Below are positions 12,289-22,436 of a stretch of 64,000 nt of DNA, in pieces. The stretch's first letter is position 1. Every line of letters begins with the position of its first letter. The position numbers and the translations under genes were made by a program. Location: assembly GCA_016110215.1 (NCBI GenBank), contig JADWQD010000002.1, positions 2,790,001 through 2,854,000 on the forward strand. The letters run 5' to 3'. The notes under the pieces were generated by a model. It worked only from the letters and a program-made list of their open reading frames with translations, was not told the origin of the DNA and searched no databases. Source of the stretch: Capronia americana (lineage: Eukaryota; Ascomycota; Eurotiomycetes; Chaetothyriales; Herpotrichiellaceae).

Positions 12289-14303
12289 ATGGCTACTTCC
12301 TCACGCCGACTCCCGCTCGCCAGCATATCCAATGCCACAAACTCTCCTCACCGGCCGCTCACCAACAGTGGCACGAAACGACCCAGGGCTCTAGCGAACC
12401 TCTCGCAGCAAGAAAATGAGCCGCCTCAGAAACGGGTGGCTGGCGAGAGGGGACCGCGTGTGGCCCTCCACCCCGTCACTCCACAGAGGCAGCCACCACC
12501 ATCCATGCCGGAGGGCCGCGTCTTTGAACGAAGTCAAGGCGAGGACCGCTCAACTGCTTTTCAGCGCAAACTGGTGGCTGCCCGAGACCGGGACAGGACG
12601 GCAAGCCTGCGCGCGACAAAGAACGTCGACGCTCCGTCAAAAGAAGACACCGTGAAGCAATGGCAGAGACAATATAGGAAACTGTTCCCGACCTTCCGCT
12701 TCTATTTCGACGGTTTTTCAGACGAGGCCAAATCTCGTTTTCTCCGGCAGATCACCGCTCTGGGGGGGGTAAGTTTGCAGTCACGATCAAAGGGAGTGCA
12801 TCGCTAACCTCGCTCTAGCGGGAGGAGAAGTTTTTCTCAAAGGACGTCTCACACATCGTCACTACTCGCCCCATACCGGGAGAGCTTGGGAAGAATGGCT
12901 CAGCAGCTGACCATACTGTGCAACACTCCCCCACCGAGGAACAACCCCAAACGATTAATCCTTCTTTACTCGAAAAGCATCCCCGCGGACAAGCTACCGC
13001 AAACGTGGCACGCAATGGCACCAACCAGCTGGACATTCTTGTCAGAGGAAAGGAGATGGGCATCAAGATCTATTCCGTGGACAAGCTGCAGAGACTCATC
13101 AGTTCCATGCTTGTGGGTACCGATGGTCATAGCCACAACGCGAGGGGCACATCCCATACCACGCGTCAGCAAAGAGAAGATTTGGGCGAGGTTTTGAGAA
13201 ACGAGAAGCTTGGAGTCGCTTCGGAGCGGGAGCTGCCATTAACCTCGCTGGTCCCCTTTAAAGGCCCGTTCGTCTACGTCCACGACATGGACGAGAAGTA
13301 TCGCCCGACCATGGTCAGGGAGTACCCGAAGCCGGCAACAAGGGCCGAAGGTGAGTGGCCCCAGTTCCGTTCTGCCGGCGTTGGGAAATGTCCATTTGTC
13401 GTCGATCCAAGCTTCGAGCAAGAGCAGAGAAGGGCCCAGAAGCGAGCCTTGCAACAGGAGCAACAACGCCAACTGCAGCAACGGCGCGAACAGCAAATCC
13501 CGCGCACACGATCGCATGTTAGTGTTGCGGCTGCTGTCCTCGATCCTCCCAGACGCGTCAGCCCCAGAAAGCCTCTGGCCAGTGTCTCGATCCCCACAAG
13601 AGCCGTTGCCGATGCCGGCAAGGACGAGAAGGAGCCAAAGAGCTATTCCTCGACTCTGGATCGTCAGCCGTCCTTCCCCCCAATGCCGAGGCGCTCCGAA
13701 ATCGAATTCGTCCGCCCACCCAAGCTACAATTAGCGCGCGAACCCGCTGCGTCAGGCATACAAAGGTCGAACCTGACCTCAGCCATCCAATCTCAGATGA
13801 TCTCTTCCACCGCTGCCACAGGAGTCAAGGCGGGGACCAGCAAGGAAGTCCATCAGCAGTTAAAACGTCAAGTCCTCGAACGGACGCATACCGGAAGCCT
13901 CTCTGTCGGGTCTATTCCGTCCTCTCATCGCATGACCGACCTCGCCGGAGCTCTGAAGACGGCTCGAGCCCCCGCGCCGCAGAGAGCAGCTAAGAGCAAG
14001 GCGCAAGAAAAGTTGGGTGGAATTCAGGAGGAAGCGGACCCCCACGAAGATGACATGGCCGCAGAGAGGGCAGTACACACTTCGAAGAAGAAGTCAGTGA
14101 GAAAAGATCCGAAGCCCGGCTATTGCGAGAACTGTCGCGACAAGTACGATGATTTTGACGAGGTAAGAACTACGGAGAGGGTGTACAGGATCCTGCTGAC
14201 ACAAAAGTAGCACGTTATTTCACGCAAACACCGGAAGTTTGCCATGACCCAGTCCAACTGGACCGAACTTGATGCCCTTCTTGCCCAGCTGCAAGAGCCG
14301 TAA
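12289..14303 (+). CDS. dbf4: Dbf4/NimO-like regulatory subunit of the Cdc7 kinase (DDK)
   Basis: Three exons (12289-12768, 12819-14162, 14211-14303) give 638 residues. The last intron falls inside the diagnostic C-terminal DBF zinc finger, and splicing it out brings the pair YCENC to the pair of histidines in HVISRKHRKF, the CCHH finger of Dbf4/Dfp1/NimO proteins. The N-terminal ~200-350 region (FRFYFDGFSD through KIYSVDKL) fits the BRCT-like motif N, and the central LVPFKGPFVYVHDM and KCPFV segments fit motif M. Dbf4 activates Cdc7 to phosphorylate MCM helicase subunits at replication origins. The middle is low-complexity and Gln-rich. The ATG at 12289 has the best context (CAAAATGGC); an in-frame ATG at 12238 is possible. 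Cell-cycle destruction of Dbf4 is known for the family but no specific degron was verified here. Confidence 0.92.
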
Positions 14304-14903
14304 ATGGACCAATGCCTTTGTCGGAGTTGCAATGGGCCCTCTGGAACTGCTTGCACAGCGCGGCGTTTTCATTTTGATCATGAGTATCATTTCAGCATAC
14401 TTGTTTGAATTGCATTTTAGCCAGTCACATCTTACTTGCAAGATGCAGCCGAGCACCAGCCGGCTCAGGTGCGGAAGTGTAGCCATTGTGCTACAAGTGT
14501 GGATTCGACTCATTACACGGACTGTCGACCATTTAATAACTACAGTAGCTATCTATGTTTTGAACGCTGTGGCTAGAAGGGCTTGGCCAGAAGGGCGTGA
14601 TGTGACCGGAAGGGAAGCGACGAATAAAGCATTGGTGTCTGATGATCTCGAGCCTTTCGACTCGTGCCTTGCTCTCCCGCTATTGAACATTTTCTCTACT
14701 CCTTGATTCCAACATCATTGCTCTTGTTAATTGCGCAATCCAAACACTTTATGCTCGGCGGGTCTTACTAACGGTAGACTGCCTGCTACCGATGGATACC
14801 TCAATCAGGCGGTACATTTAGAAGATTAAGTGGCCAACAAGCAAGATGGCCAATTTTCCTTCGGCTACTGTATGACTCGAGAATCTGTCAGAGAGCGTCC
14901 CTC
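14304..14903. other. Convergent intergenic region
   Basis: About 600 bp between the convergent ends of the Dbf4-like gene and the epimerase-like gene. It should contain both 3' untranslated regions and polyadenylation sites. No gene or repeat recognised. Confidence 0.5.
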
Positions 14904-15968
14904 TCATTCCAGGCTCTTCAAAACATGAGTGCCAGAGGAGGCGACTCCCGCGTACCCGCTGAACTGCTCAGTCTCAGCCAGCAACAGAGGCAGCTCGTCC
15001 TCCCGGAACGACTCCAGTACATTCTTCTCCCTCGCCTTCCATCCCATCCCTCGGAGCCTGTCTCCACGACTTCTCGAATTCGCGCCAACAGTGGTCGGCG
15101 AATATGGGCCAAAAAGATCAGAATACAACTCTGGTGGCACATTCCTCGGTTCAGGATCTTTAACCCTCCCGGCCTGATACAACTGTTTGCCGATTTCAAC
15201 GGCAGCATCTCTCCATAACATCTCCTCGCCGTTCTCACAGAAGAAATAAGGATTCTTCAAGATCTCCTCCCCGCTGCTGGCCTCCATCCAATGCAGAATC
15301 ACCATATAAGCCCGGACCAGATCTTGGACGTGGATGTTACACCGCAAAGATTGCCCTTTACCAATGATCGGCGCGAAGCCATGCTTCAACGCGAACCTCG
15401 TCATGGTGGGGAGCTGGATGGACAGACGTTTGATATGTTTTCCCACGCCGTATACCAAGGTAGGGAAAATAATAATGACCTTCGCTTTGGTGCCTAGTTC
15501 CTTCCTCGCAGCGAGGATGGCCAGATCAATCGCACGATGGGGTGCATCGTCGGGCACAGTATCGATCTCCTCCGGCCGTGTGTCGGAGTAAACTTTGTCG
15601 GAGATGTACATTCCGCGAGAGTTGTCGACCAGGCAGCTCGTGCCGCTGGTGTGAATGTAGATGCTCTCCAGTCCCTGGTTGGCCCGGTCTCGAACGCCAG
15701 CAAGAACGGCCTCGACTGACGGGAGATGGTCTGCCGTTGCGGCGTGGATTGTGATAGGGTGCGAGGCTGTGTGTTCGCGAATAAGGTCGAAGTCATCGAG
15801 GGTGCCGGTAATGACTTTCACAGCCGGGTAGACTTGTTTGATCTGCTGGGCGTGCTCTTGCCGGCGGACCAGCGTGGTGACGGAGTAGCCGTCTTCGAGG
15901 AGGAGTTCGATCAGGTCGGCTCCTATCAGGCCAGGGCCGATGAGGAAGACATTCTTTGCTGAGGCCAT
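14904..15968 (-). CDS. NAD(P)-dependent epimerase/dehydratase-like protein (NmrA-like SDR)
   Basis: One uninterrupted frame of 354 residues, start context ACCATGG at 15968. The N-terminus VFLIGPGLIGADLIELLL carries a Rossmann fold glycine motif (G-x-G-x-I-G), and TLVRR after the second strand suggests NADP binding. The pattern continues with IHAATADHL, IHTSGTS and a downstream YGVGKH, giving the usual extended or atypical SDR order, though the canonical YxxxK is not clear (the nearest is VYGVGKH). Similar fungal proteins are annotated as NAD-dependent epimerase/dehydratase or NAD(P)-binding domain proteins of unknown substrate, probably cytosolic. It is divergent from the kinase-like gene at 16921. 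Confidence 0.85.
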   Translation of the reverse strand: MASAKNVFLIGPGLIGADLIELLLEDGYSVTTLVRRQEHAQQIKQVYPAVKVITGTLDDFDLIREHTASHPITIHAATADHLPSVEAVLAGVRDRANQGLESIYIHTSGTSCLVDNSRGMYISDKVYSDTRPEEIDTVPDDAPHRAIDLAILAARKELGTKAKVIIIFPTLVYGVGKHIKRLSIQLPTMTRFALKHGFAPIIGKGQSLRCNIHVQDLVRAYMVILHWMEASSGEEILKNPYFFCENGEEMLWRDAAVEIGKQLYQAGRVKDPEPRNVPPELYSDLFGPYSPTTVGANSRSRGDRLRGMGWKAREKNVLESFREDELPLLLAETEQFSGYAGVASSGTHVLKSLE

Positions 15969-16920
15969 GGTCGTTGATGGGATCGAGTATGTCTCGCCTT
16001 CGATTTACAGTATTGCCCTCCGGCTTTTACAACAGGTCATTCGGAACACGCTTTTCAATCCAGACACTCACCTCCACTACTACATCACTGACCTGGTTAC
16101 TTCTCACTATTTCTACTCCACGGCCGTTCTCCGCAAATGCGAACCTCCCCGCATCTCCAACAAAGTAACTTCTGTACGATGCAGGGGTTGTGCGCCAGAT
16201 TGGCAGGATTGGTTCTTCCCGAACTTTGACGACACGACACTGGCACGCCGTCAATACTACAGCCGCTCAAGACACTGAATACCGCCACTGGCTCCTGATG
16301 AAATGGTATTCTCCCCTAATGCGGCGGCAATATGCTTCCGGCATCGAGAGGTTACCTCTTTGTATCAGGATAGAGTCAGAGAAGTCTCAATAGGAATGCT
16401 CCGCATTGGGAAAGTGGCCCGTGCATTCTTGTCAACTTCAGTATCTCCTCACTTCGTCTCCTCTACCCTTCACCTCAACATGACCGGTTCTTCCATATGC
16501 GCCAGAGCCTGCCGCGATCGAGTCGAGTACATGCCACGCTCTCCAATTACTTACTACCTATACAGTTCGATGAGTGTCTGGCACCACTGCTGTCTGGCAA
16601 CAATGAAAGTCCCGCTTTGTTCAACGGGTTTGTCAACAAGCATGGCCTCTGGACGCTGGGTCTCTTCAAGATCATGCCAAATCCGGACGCTTCGTCTATT
16701 TCTGACTGAAAGGACTCTCGAGGCTCCCTTTCTCGAGGCTCGAACAATGAAGCTTCCAGCATCTCGAATGTCTGTTATGGCTCTTCTGCTTCTCGCTTTC
16801 CGCAACCATGCCTCGAGGCATTTCATCTCCTTTCTATTTCATTTTTCTGTTATAACGTGAAAAGTGAGCTACTGACACCAGAACCGCGTTTGATACCTCC
16901 GATTGGGATATTTCGCAGCC
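15969..16920. other. Divergent intergenic region
   Basis: About 950 bp between the epimerase-like gene (minus) and the divergent kinase gene (plus), expected to hold both promoters. A frame from 16303 to 16860 on the plus strand has no recognisable domain and was not called. No repeat seen. Confidence 0.45.
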
Positions 16921-18667
16921 ATGAGGGAAAGAATCATGAGATTTAGAGATTTCGACACAGAGTGGACAATATTGGCCACAACGTCCGAGGACCCGTACAA
17001 ACGGGCCCACTGGACCAGGGACGAGGATTTGGTAGCTAGACGAATACAAAAATGGAAGGCCAGGCATACATGGTACGACGGTCGGGCGGAAACGTTCGCT
17101 CTGTCGAGGGCCTATATCGAGAATGACCCGGAGAAAGACAGCGCCTGGGAGGTACGTCCAGCCTGACGACTTCATGGATAGCGCGGCCTCTGAAACCTAT
17201 GGCTGACATCTGTTTCCTAAACCTAGTGTGTGGATCTTCTAGGGGCAGGAGCTTTTGGTATGGTAGGCCGATGGTGCAAATTCGATGCAAATCGCAGAGC
17301 CATTGATGTGAGTCGCTCGACAACCCTCTCGATGCTGGTGTACGAAATGTAATACAGACCAAGCTGACTTTGGGCATATTCCTAGACTATCGCGATCAAG
17401 CAATTCAACTACGAAAGCTGGGAGTGCGACTCCGATGGCAAACCGGGAGTTCCGGCGGAGGTAGCACTGCCGAAAGCGCTCGATCGTCAAGGATGCCACA
17501 GCATCGCCAGGGTTCGGACAGCCAGGTTTTTCGACGTCAGTCGCCCAAAATGGAGACTTTACCTCGAGTACTATGGACATGGCACATTGGGTGACCTGGT
17601 GTACAGGTACATGGAGAAGAGCCATGAAGAGAAAACAAGGTAAGACCACTGGCCCAGACGTACAAAGAATAGAAGGGCACGGAGAGAAAATCACAGTTCT
17701 GATGTTTCCCACCCACAGAGTGTACATTCCGGAAGACTTCATATGGCAAGCGTTCTACGACTTTGCGACAGCCTACTACCACATGCATTCCTTCCGTCTG
17801 AAGTCGCTCGGAGCAAAGGGGCATGGCGCAGATGTAGCCAATGGACATTTTCTCCTGCATCTGGATCTGAAGCATGAGAATGGTAGCGCCCCTCACGACG
17901 TCATGTTATTGTGCATCGTAACTGACTAGATTTGCAGTTCTACTCGGGAATGCACCTAGGGATGAGAAGTTCATGCCATATCCGATGCTGAAAATTGCTG
18001 ACTGGGCGCTGGGCGAGTGCACAAGCCGCCAGGATCCCAAGAATAGCCGTAAATTCAGGAGTAACGGGACGATCTGTTGGATGCCACCAGTGAGTACTTA
18101 GTTTCCATCCCCGTCGTCCAGCTGGGCCTGGACTCCTTGCTCTTAGGCTAACCAGCTTTCCTTTAACAGGAACAATACGACAGCAATCGCTTCGGCCAGA
18201 ACTGGGAGCACAACGTCTTGGGAGGATCCAATCGCGCGTACAGCGCCAAGCACGCCCTCTGGCAGGTAAGTAAAGCTCGACACCCACATCCACTTGCTCC
18301 GGCACGGCGCTTGCTGCTGACAACAAACTAGATGGCCGCCAACATTTACGGTATGATGGAGCTCGACATGGACAACACGAAGCTTGAGAAAAAGCTCAGG
18401 GAAGCTGATCGTGATGAGCATCGCACCCGGAAGAATGGTTATTCCCTGTTGCCCGGATACCGGCATCGATATTACTCGTCCGAGCTGTGCGAGCTGGTGG
18501 AAGATTGCCTAAGCATTAGACCCGGTGATAGACCCGAACCGGACTGTCTGAGCCGCAGAGTCAAGAAAGGTCTGGAGCCGGGCCTGAAAAGGTATGCAAA
18601 AACTGGGAAGTGGGAGAGGCTAGAAGCTACAAAGGCTGAATGGGGGACACCCAAGATACGCAGGTAG
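16921..18667 (+). CDS. Divergent fungal protein kinase-like protein
   Basis: Seven exons (16921-17151, 17227-17307, 17386-17639, 17719-17882, 17938-18089, 18170-18265, 18332-18667) join in phase to give 437 residues. The kinase core is recognisable only after splicing: glycine loop LGAGAFGMVGRW, ATP-anchoring lysine in IAIKQF, a catalytic loop HLDLKHENVLL (HRD replaced by HLD, but the catalytic Asp, Lys and Asn kept), and IADWALGE where DFG is replaced by DWA. A C-terminal lobe ends in the R-PGDRP motif. The kept Lys, Asp and Asn suggest possible activity; loss of the HRD arginine suggests activation-loop phosphorylation is not needed. Lineage-expanded fungal kinase-like families of this sort are common and mostly unstudied. 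The start is the first in-frame ATG before a conserved-looking region and could be further upstream. Confidence 0.78.
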
Positions 18668-19152
18668 TGGCTAGTGTTAAGGAGATTGGAGGCCTCTAGA
18701 TGTGATTTCCTGCAGGTATTAGTTGTTTGAGTTATAGTTCTATGCCAAGTATAATTTGCTAGAAGCTTGTGCATTTTCATCAGTAGGCTCTGGAGAGAAT
18801 AGATCACTCTGTGCTGGGTACGGGCGGTACCCGGGCAAGGCTGTGAGAGAGCCTGACGCAGCTTGATTGGCTCCTGGCTCACCCAATGGAACAACTCATT
18901 CTGCGGAGCTTCGAAGAATATTGACCCCTTCCATCTTCGGTACCATTGATTTACACCCTTCGCCGTGGGATTCGTTCTATCTAAGTACACATTATCCCTC
19001 AACAACGCCGTCACGACACCCTGCGAAGCTGACGCACATAGCGCGCGGACAGACTGCGCAGTTCCAAAAAAAAAAGCATGAGCTAAAGACAATCCACCAC
19101 CGACAACAGGTCCCTTCACCACCATCAGCAGTCCCACGAACGAAACAAAGAC
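18668..19152. other. Intergenic; L6m promoter
   Basis: About 485 bp between the kinase-like gene and the mitochondrial L6 gene. A long open frame runs antisense across here (19440-18472) but it overlaps real exons on both sides and is treated as chance. No other feature recognised. Confidence 0.5.
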
Positions 19153-20185
19153 ATGTCCTGCATCAACCACTTCCAGTCCCCGCTCCGCCGCCTCGTGCGC
19201 GAAGCAATCACCACCCGTCATTCGGCTCACCGAGACCTCCCTGCCTTCCTCGTCCCGGCGGCAATCACAATCACAACCACGAAACCGTGGCGGAGCGCGA
19301 GGCCCGCCTCGACTCTCACTCACGCTCAAGCTCACGCTCCCTCGCATCAGTCCCGGATCGGGCGGACGCCTATCAATGTGCCTCCGGAGGTGGGTGTGCG
19401 GTTTTATGACCTCCCCAAGGGGAATGTGCGTAGTCGACATCCCGATACGCCGAATATGGCTGTGGAAGTTACGGGCCCTTTGGGTATGCCAGTGTGCTTT
19501 GTTTCAAGAAGATGCTTGGATCCAAGCATTACAAGTAGACCGATGCAGACCCATGCTGATTCACACCTCGACATGTCTCTAGGCCAATTAACCGTCCCCC
19601 TCCCTCCGTACCTTCACGCCCAGCACGACGAGTCCGCGAGGAAGATCTCCGTGCGAGTCGACGATGCGGCAGAGAAACATCAGCGCGCGATGTGGGGTAA
19701 GCAGACGCCCTACAGTCTACATGTTTAAGAAAAGAGAGCTCCCTGCGGAGGCACAGACGACTGGCATGTTCACATCACTGACACGGGTTTGCTTTTCTAC
19801 GTTTTTTTTAGGCACAATGCGCGCGCTCCTGCAGAACTCCATCTCCGGCGTCAGCGAAGGACACCTCTGCATCCTGCGGCTCGTCGGCGTGGGATACCGC
19901 GCGACCATCGAATCCACGGCCACCACCATCCCCGCGTCCTTTCCGGGCCAACAGTTTGTGAACCTCAAGCTCGGGTACGCTCATCCCGTCGAGCTGGGGA
20001 TCCCGAGGGGTGTCACGGCGTCGACGCCCCAGCCGACGCGCATCCTGCTGCAGGGCGTCGACAGGCAGGCTGTCAAGCAATTCGCGGCCCAGATCCGGAT
20101 GTGGAGGAAGCCCGAGCCGTACAAGGGGAAGGGCATCTTCGTGGATGGGGAGACCATTCGTCTGAAGGCCAAGAAGATCAAGTAG
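19153..20185 (+). CDS. Mitochondrial large-subunit ribosomal protein L6 (uL6m)
   Basis: Three exons (19153-19483, 19583-19696, 19812-20185) give 272 residues. The C-terminal half is a clear bacterial-type L6: LRLVGVGYRATIE, FVNLKLGYAHPV, then the end RKPEPYKGKGIF followed by a basic tail KAKKIK, the signature of uL6. The N-terminal ~70 residues are rich in Arg, Ser, Ala and Thr with no acidic run, consistent with a mitochondrial targeting presequence. Compared with bacterial L6 (~180 residues) it has this presequence and an insert. It should be part of the mitoribosomal large subunit near the factor-binding site. The 115-nt second intron ends in an unbroken T8 before the AG. The gene is followed within 60 bp by an 8-bp tandem repeat running into an assembly gap. 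Confidence 0.93.
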
Positions 20186-20246
20186 ATCAAGTAAAGCGAA
20201 TGGCGAATGCGAGCTACCGTTTTGCGGGACGGGAATGTACACAGTG

Positions 20247-20333
20247 TGCGTGTATGCGTGTATGCGTGTATGCGTGTATGCGTGTATGCGTGTATGCGTG
20301 TATGCGTGTATGCGTGTATGCGTGTATGCGTGT
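20247..20333 (+). repeat. 8-bp tandem repeat TGCGTGTA, about 11 copies, truncated by gap
   Basis: Perfect or near-perfect head-to-tail copies of TGCGTGTA occupy 87 bases and run directly into an unsequenced stretch, so the true copy number is unknown and larger. It lies just after the stop codon of the L6 gene, in its probable 3' region. Confidence 0.95.
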
Positions 20334-20430
20334 NNNNNNNNNNNNNNNNNNNNNNNNNNNNNNNNNNNNNNNNNNNNNNNNNNNNNNNNNNNNNNNNNNN
20401 NNNNNNNNNNNNNNNNNNNNNNNNNNNNNN
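20334..20430. other. Assembly gap (97 N)
   Basis: Ninety-seven unresolved bases within or beside the 8-bp repeat. The gap length may be an assembler estimate. The right flank does not continue the repeat, so the array probably ends inside the gap. Confidence 0.98.
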
Positions 20431-21146
20431 GTAGTTTGCTTCTAGGCATGTACATGTATTAGCTGGCTGGCTGGAGGGTTGGATGGACGGGTGGGTGGTT
20501 GCATAGCTACCTTACAGAGAAGGACAGGAGAGTCGATTGAATTCGATTCTTGAGACTTTCCTTCCCTTCCCTTCACGTCACTCGAAGCAGGTATACCATT
20601 ATAGTGCATGGTCGTGCATCGCGTTGAGCGTCGAGTGTCGAGTGTCGAGGAACCCTAACTCGTACGTTTACTCCGTATATAGAGAGAGTCAAGACCGCGC
20701 ATATTGTGCATACCTAGCTGAAACAAGACCTGTATTGTGTACTACAGTTAGGTATGTAGTATCTACCCAGGACTCGGTAGGGAGTACGGTGAATGCAATC
20801 CTTCGTCAACCTCGTGCTGTTGAGCTCTATGTCGTTGTGCTGTGCTGTACCGAGCACTGTATGTTATGCATGTATATACTCCGTCTCACGGCCACTGTTA
20901 CTGTCGCTATCGTCACCGCTACTGATACTCCATCCCGTTATATCATATCATTGTCTATACCTCGAGGACGCTGTGTCTGCAGCGGACTTGACACCCTCTT
21001 ATTTCGCTTGATTCGTAGCGACGCAGTTGTGCTCCGTTCCGGTCCATTGTTGCGTGCATAGCATAGCATAGCATATCCATACCATACCGTACCCACATCC
21101 GCGGCCAAGGCACCATGCATTTCTATTTACTACTTGTATTCTTCTG
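20431..21146. other. Intergenic, simple-sequence rich
   Basis: About 700 bp between the gap and the Hal2 stop codon. It contains short direct repeats such as GGCTGGCTGG near 20465 and a run of GCATA units near 21056-21075. No gene with a recognisable domain. Confidence 0.5.
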
Positions 21147-22436
21147 CTACTTCTTTGCAGACAAAACCTCCTGCACGGCCTTCAACACCTCGGCATGGAC
21201 ATTCGCCGGCGTGGCCACTACGCCCTTGTTTTCTGTCAGGGTACGACCACGGCTGAAATCCAACCTCTTGCCGGCCACGTCAGTGACCTGGCCGCCGGCC
21301 TCGCGCACAATCAGATCCCCTGCGGCGTGGTCCCAGATTTTCTCGACATAGTCCTTCCGCACGGGCAGGCGGAGATACAGATCGCCGGCCCCGCGCGCCA
21401 CGCTGCCGTACTTGGCCTGACTGTCCATCTGGACGGGTTTGGCGGTGATGCCAAGCGACTCGGCGATGAGCGCGTTGTCGCCCTTGGACGAGTGGCCTGG
21501 CTCGACGGACTCACACATGACCGCCTCGCTAACTTTGCTGATCTTGCTGACGTGGATGGGTTGGCCGGCGCCCACCGCCCCGCGGGTCAGAGGCTGCGAC
21601 GTCGCGCCCTGGCCTTGCACGGCGGAGAAGAGCACACCTTTGCCCTCTGCGTCGGTGGCGGCAGAACCCATGTCCTCGGTCAGCGGGGCTGAGTCGTCGA
21701 CGGGAAGGTTCGGGCAACCCAGGACGCCGACTTTGACGTCCCCATCGACCATGAGGGCGAGGCACACCGCATACTGTCCGCCGCGGAGGAAGCCCTTCGT
21801 GCCGTCAATGGGGTCGAGCGCCCAGATGCGGCCTTTGGGCCCGCCGGCGGAGTTGCCCTGATCTATGGCTGTGAGCATGGCATCTTCAGACGCCACTGGG
21901 CCGCCAAGGAGGGCGTCGCTGTCGGGATCGCTCAGCTTAGCTTCCTTGACGAGATTCCAGATCTTAGCAGAGAGGTCTTTCTGTTCTCGCAAAGAAGAGG
22001 CTTCCTCCTCGCCAACGACTTCATCTTCCGGGAAGTTATGCTTGATGGCCGCGATGATGAGGGCTTGGGCCCCGAAGTCACCGATCGTGACCGGGGATTT
22101 GTCGTCTTTGGAGACTGTGCCTTTGGCTTTTTCGTGGAAGACGGATTTGGTGAGGATCGAGGCACGCGCCACGGCCAGTTGCGCCACGCGGAGCTCTTTT
22201 TCGTACGCCATGGGGGCTGTCTTGGTGGAGAGGGATTTGATGCCAAGGCCCGACGCCAGGCTTGATGGGTTCAAGTAGTTGAGTTGAGACACCAGCGAAC
22301 TGAGTCGGAGTCTGAAGAGCGAGGACGGTGATGGACCCCGTGGAGCCAGTGCGAAAGCGAGGATCAAGAAGGCAATTGAGCAGACGACCAGAAGCGGGCG
22401 AAAGTACAAGAAGTGGGTTGTTTTAAAGAGGTTCAT
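21147..22436 (-). CDS. hal2: 3'(2'),5'-bisphosphate nucleotidase (Hal2/Met22 type) with N-terminal hydrophobic extension
   Basis: A single frame of 429 residues. From residue 76 (MAYEKELRVAQLAVARA) it matches the fungal Hal2/Met22 family throughout: GDFGAQALI, EDEVVGEEE (metal-binding glutamates), WALDPIDGTKGF (the lithium-sensitive phosphatase signature), and WDHAAGDLIVREAGG near the C-terminus. The enzyme removes the 3' phosphate of PAP and PAPS in sulfate assimilation and is inhibited by Li+ and Na+ in yeast. Residues 1-75 are extra: a hydrophobic segment at about 14-31 (LLVVCSIAFLILAFALAP) and a Ser/Leu-rich linker. Either the ATG at 22436 gives a membrane-anchored or organelle-targeted form, or translation starts at the ATG at 22211 to give the classical cytosolic enzyme. 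Both may be made. Confidence 0.93.
   Translation of the reverse strand: MNLFKTTHFLYFRPLLVVCSIAFLILAFALAPRGPSPSSLFRLRLSSLVSQLNYLNPSSLASGLGIKSLSTKTAPMAYEKELRVAQLAVARASILTKSVFHEKAKGTVSKDDKSPVTIGDFGAQALIIAAIKHNFPEDEVVGEEEASSLREQKDLSAKIWNLVKEAKLSDPDSDALLGGPVASEDAMLTAIDQGNSAGGPKGRIWALDPIDGTKGFLRGGQYAVCLALMVDGDVKVGVLGCPNLPVDDSAPLTEDMGSAATDAEGKGVLFSAVQGQGATSQPLTRGAVGAGQPIHVSKISKVSEAVMCESVEPGHSSKGDNALIAESLGITAKPVQMDSQAKYGSVARGAGDLYLRLPVRKDYVEKIWDHAAGDLIVREAGGQVTDVAGKRLDFSRGRTLTENKGVVATPANVHAEVLKAVQEVLSAKK

Noticed and set aside
18472..19440. Long open frame on the minus strand (322 codons)
   Set aside because: It overlaps the last exon of the kinase-like gene and the first exon of L6m on the other strand, has no recognisable domain and low-complexity composition; treated as chance.
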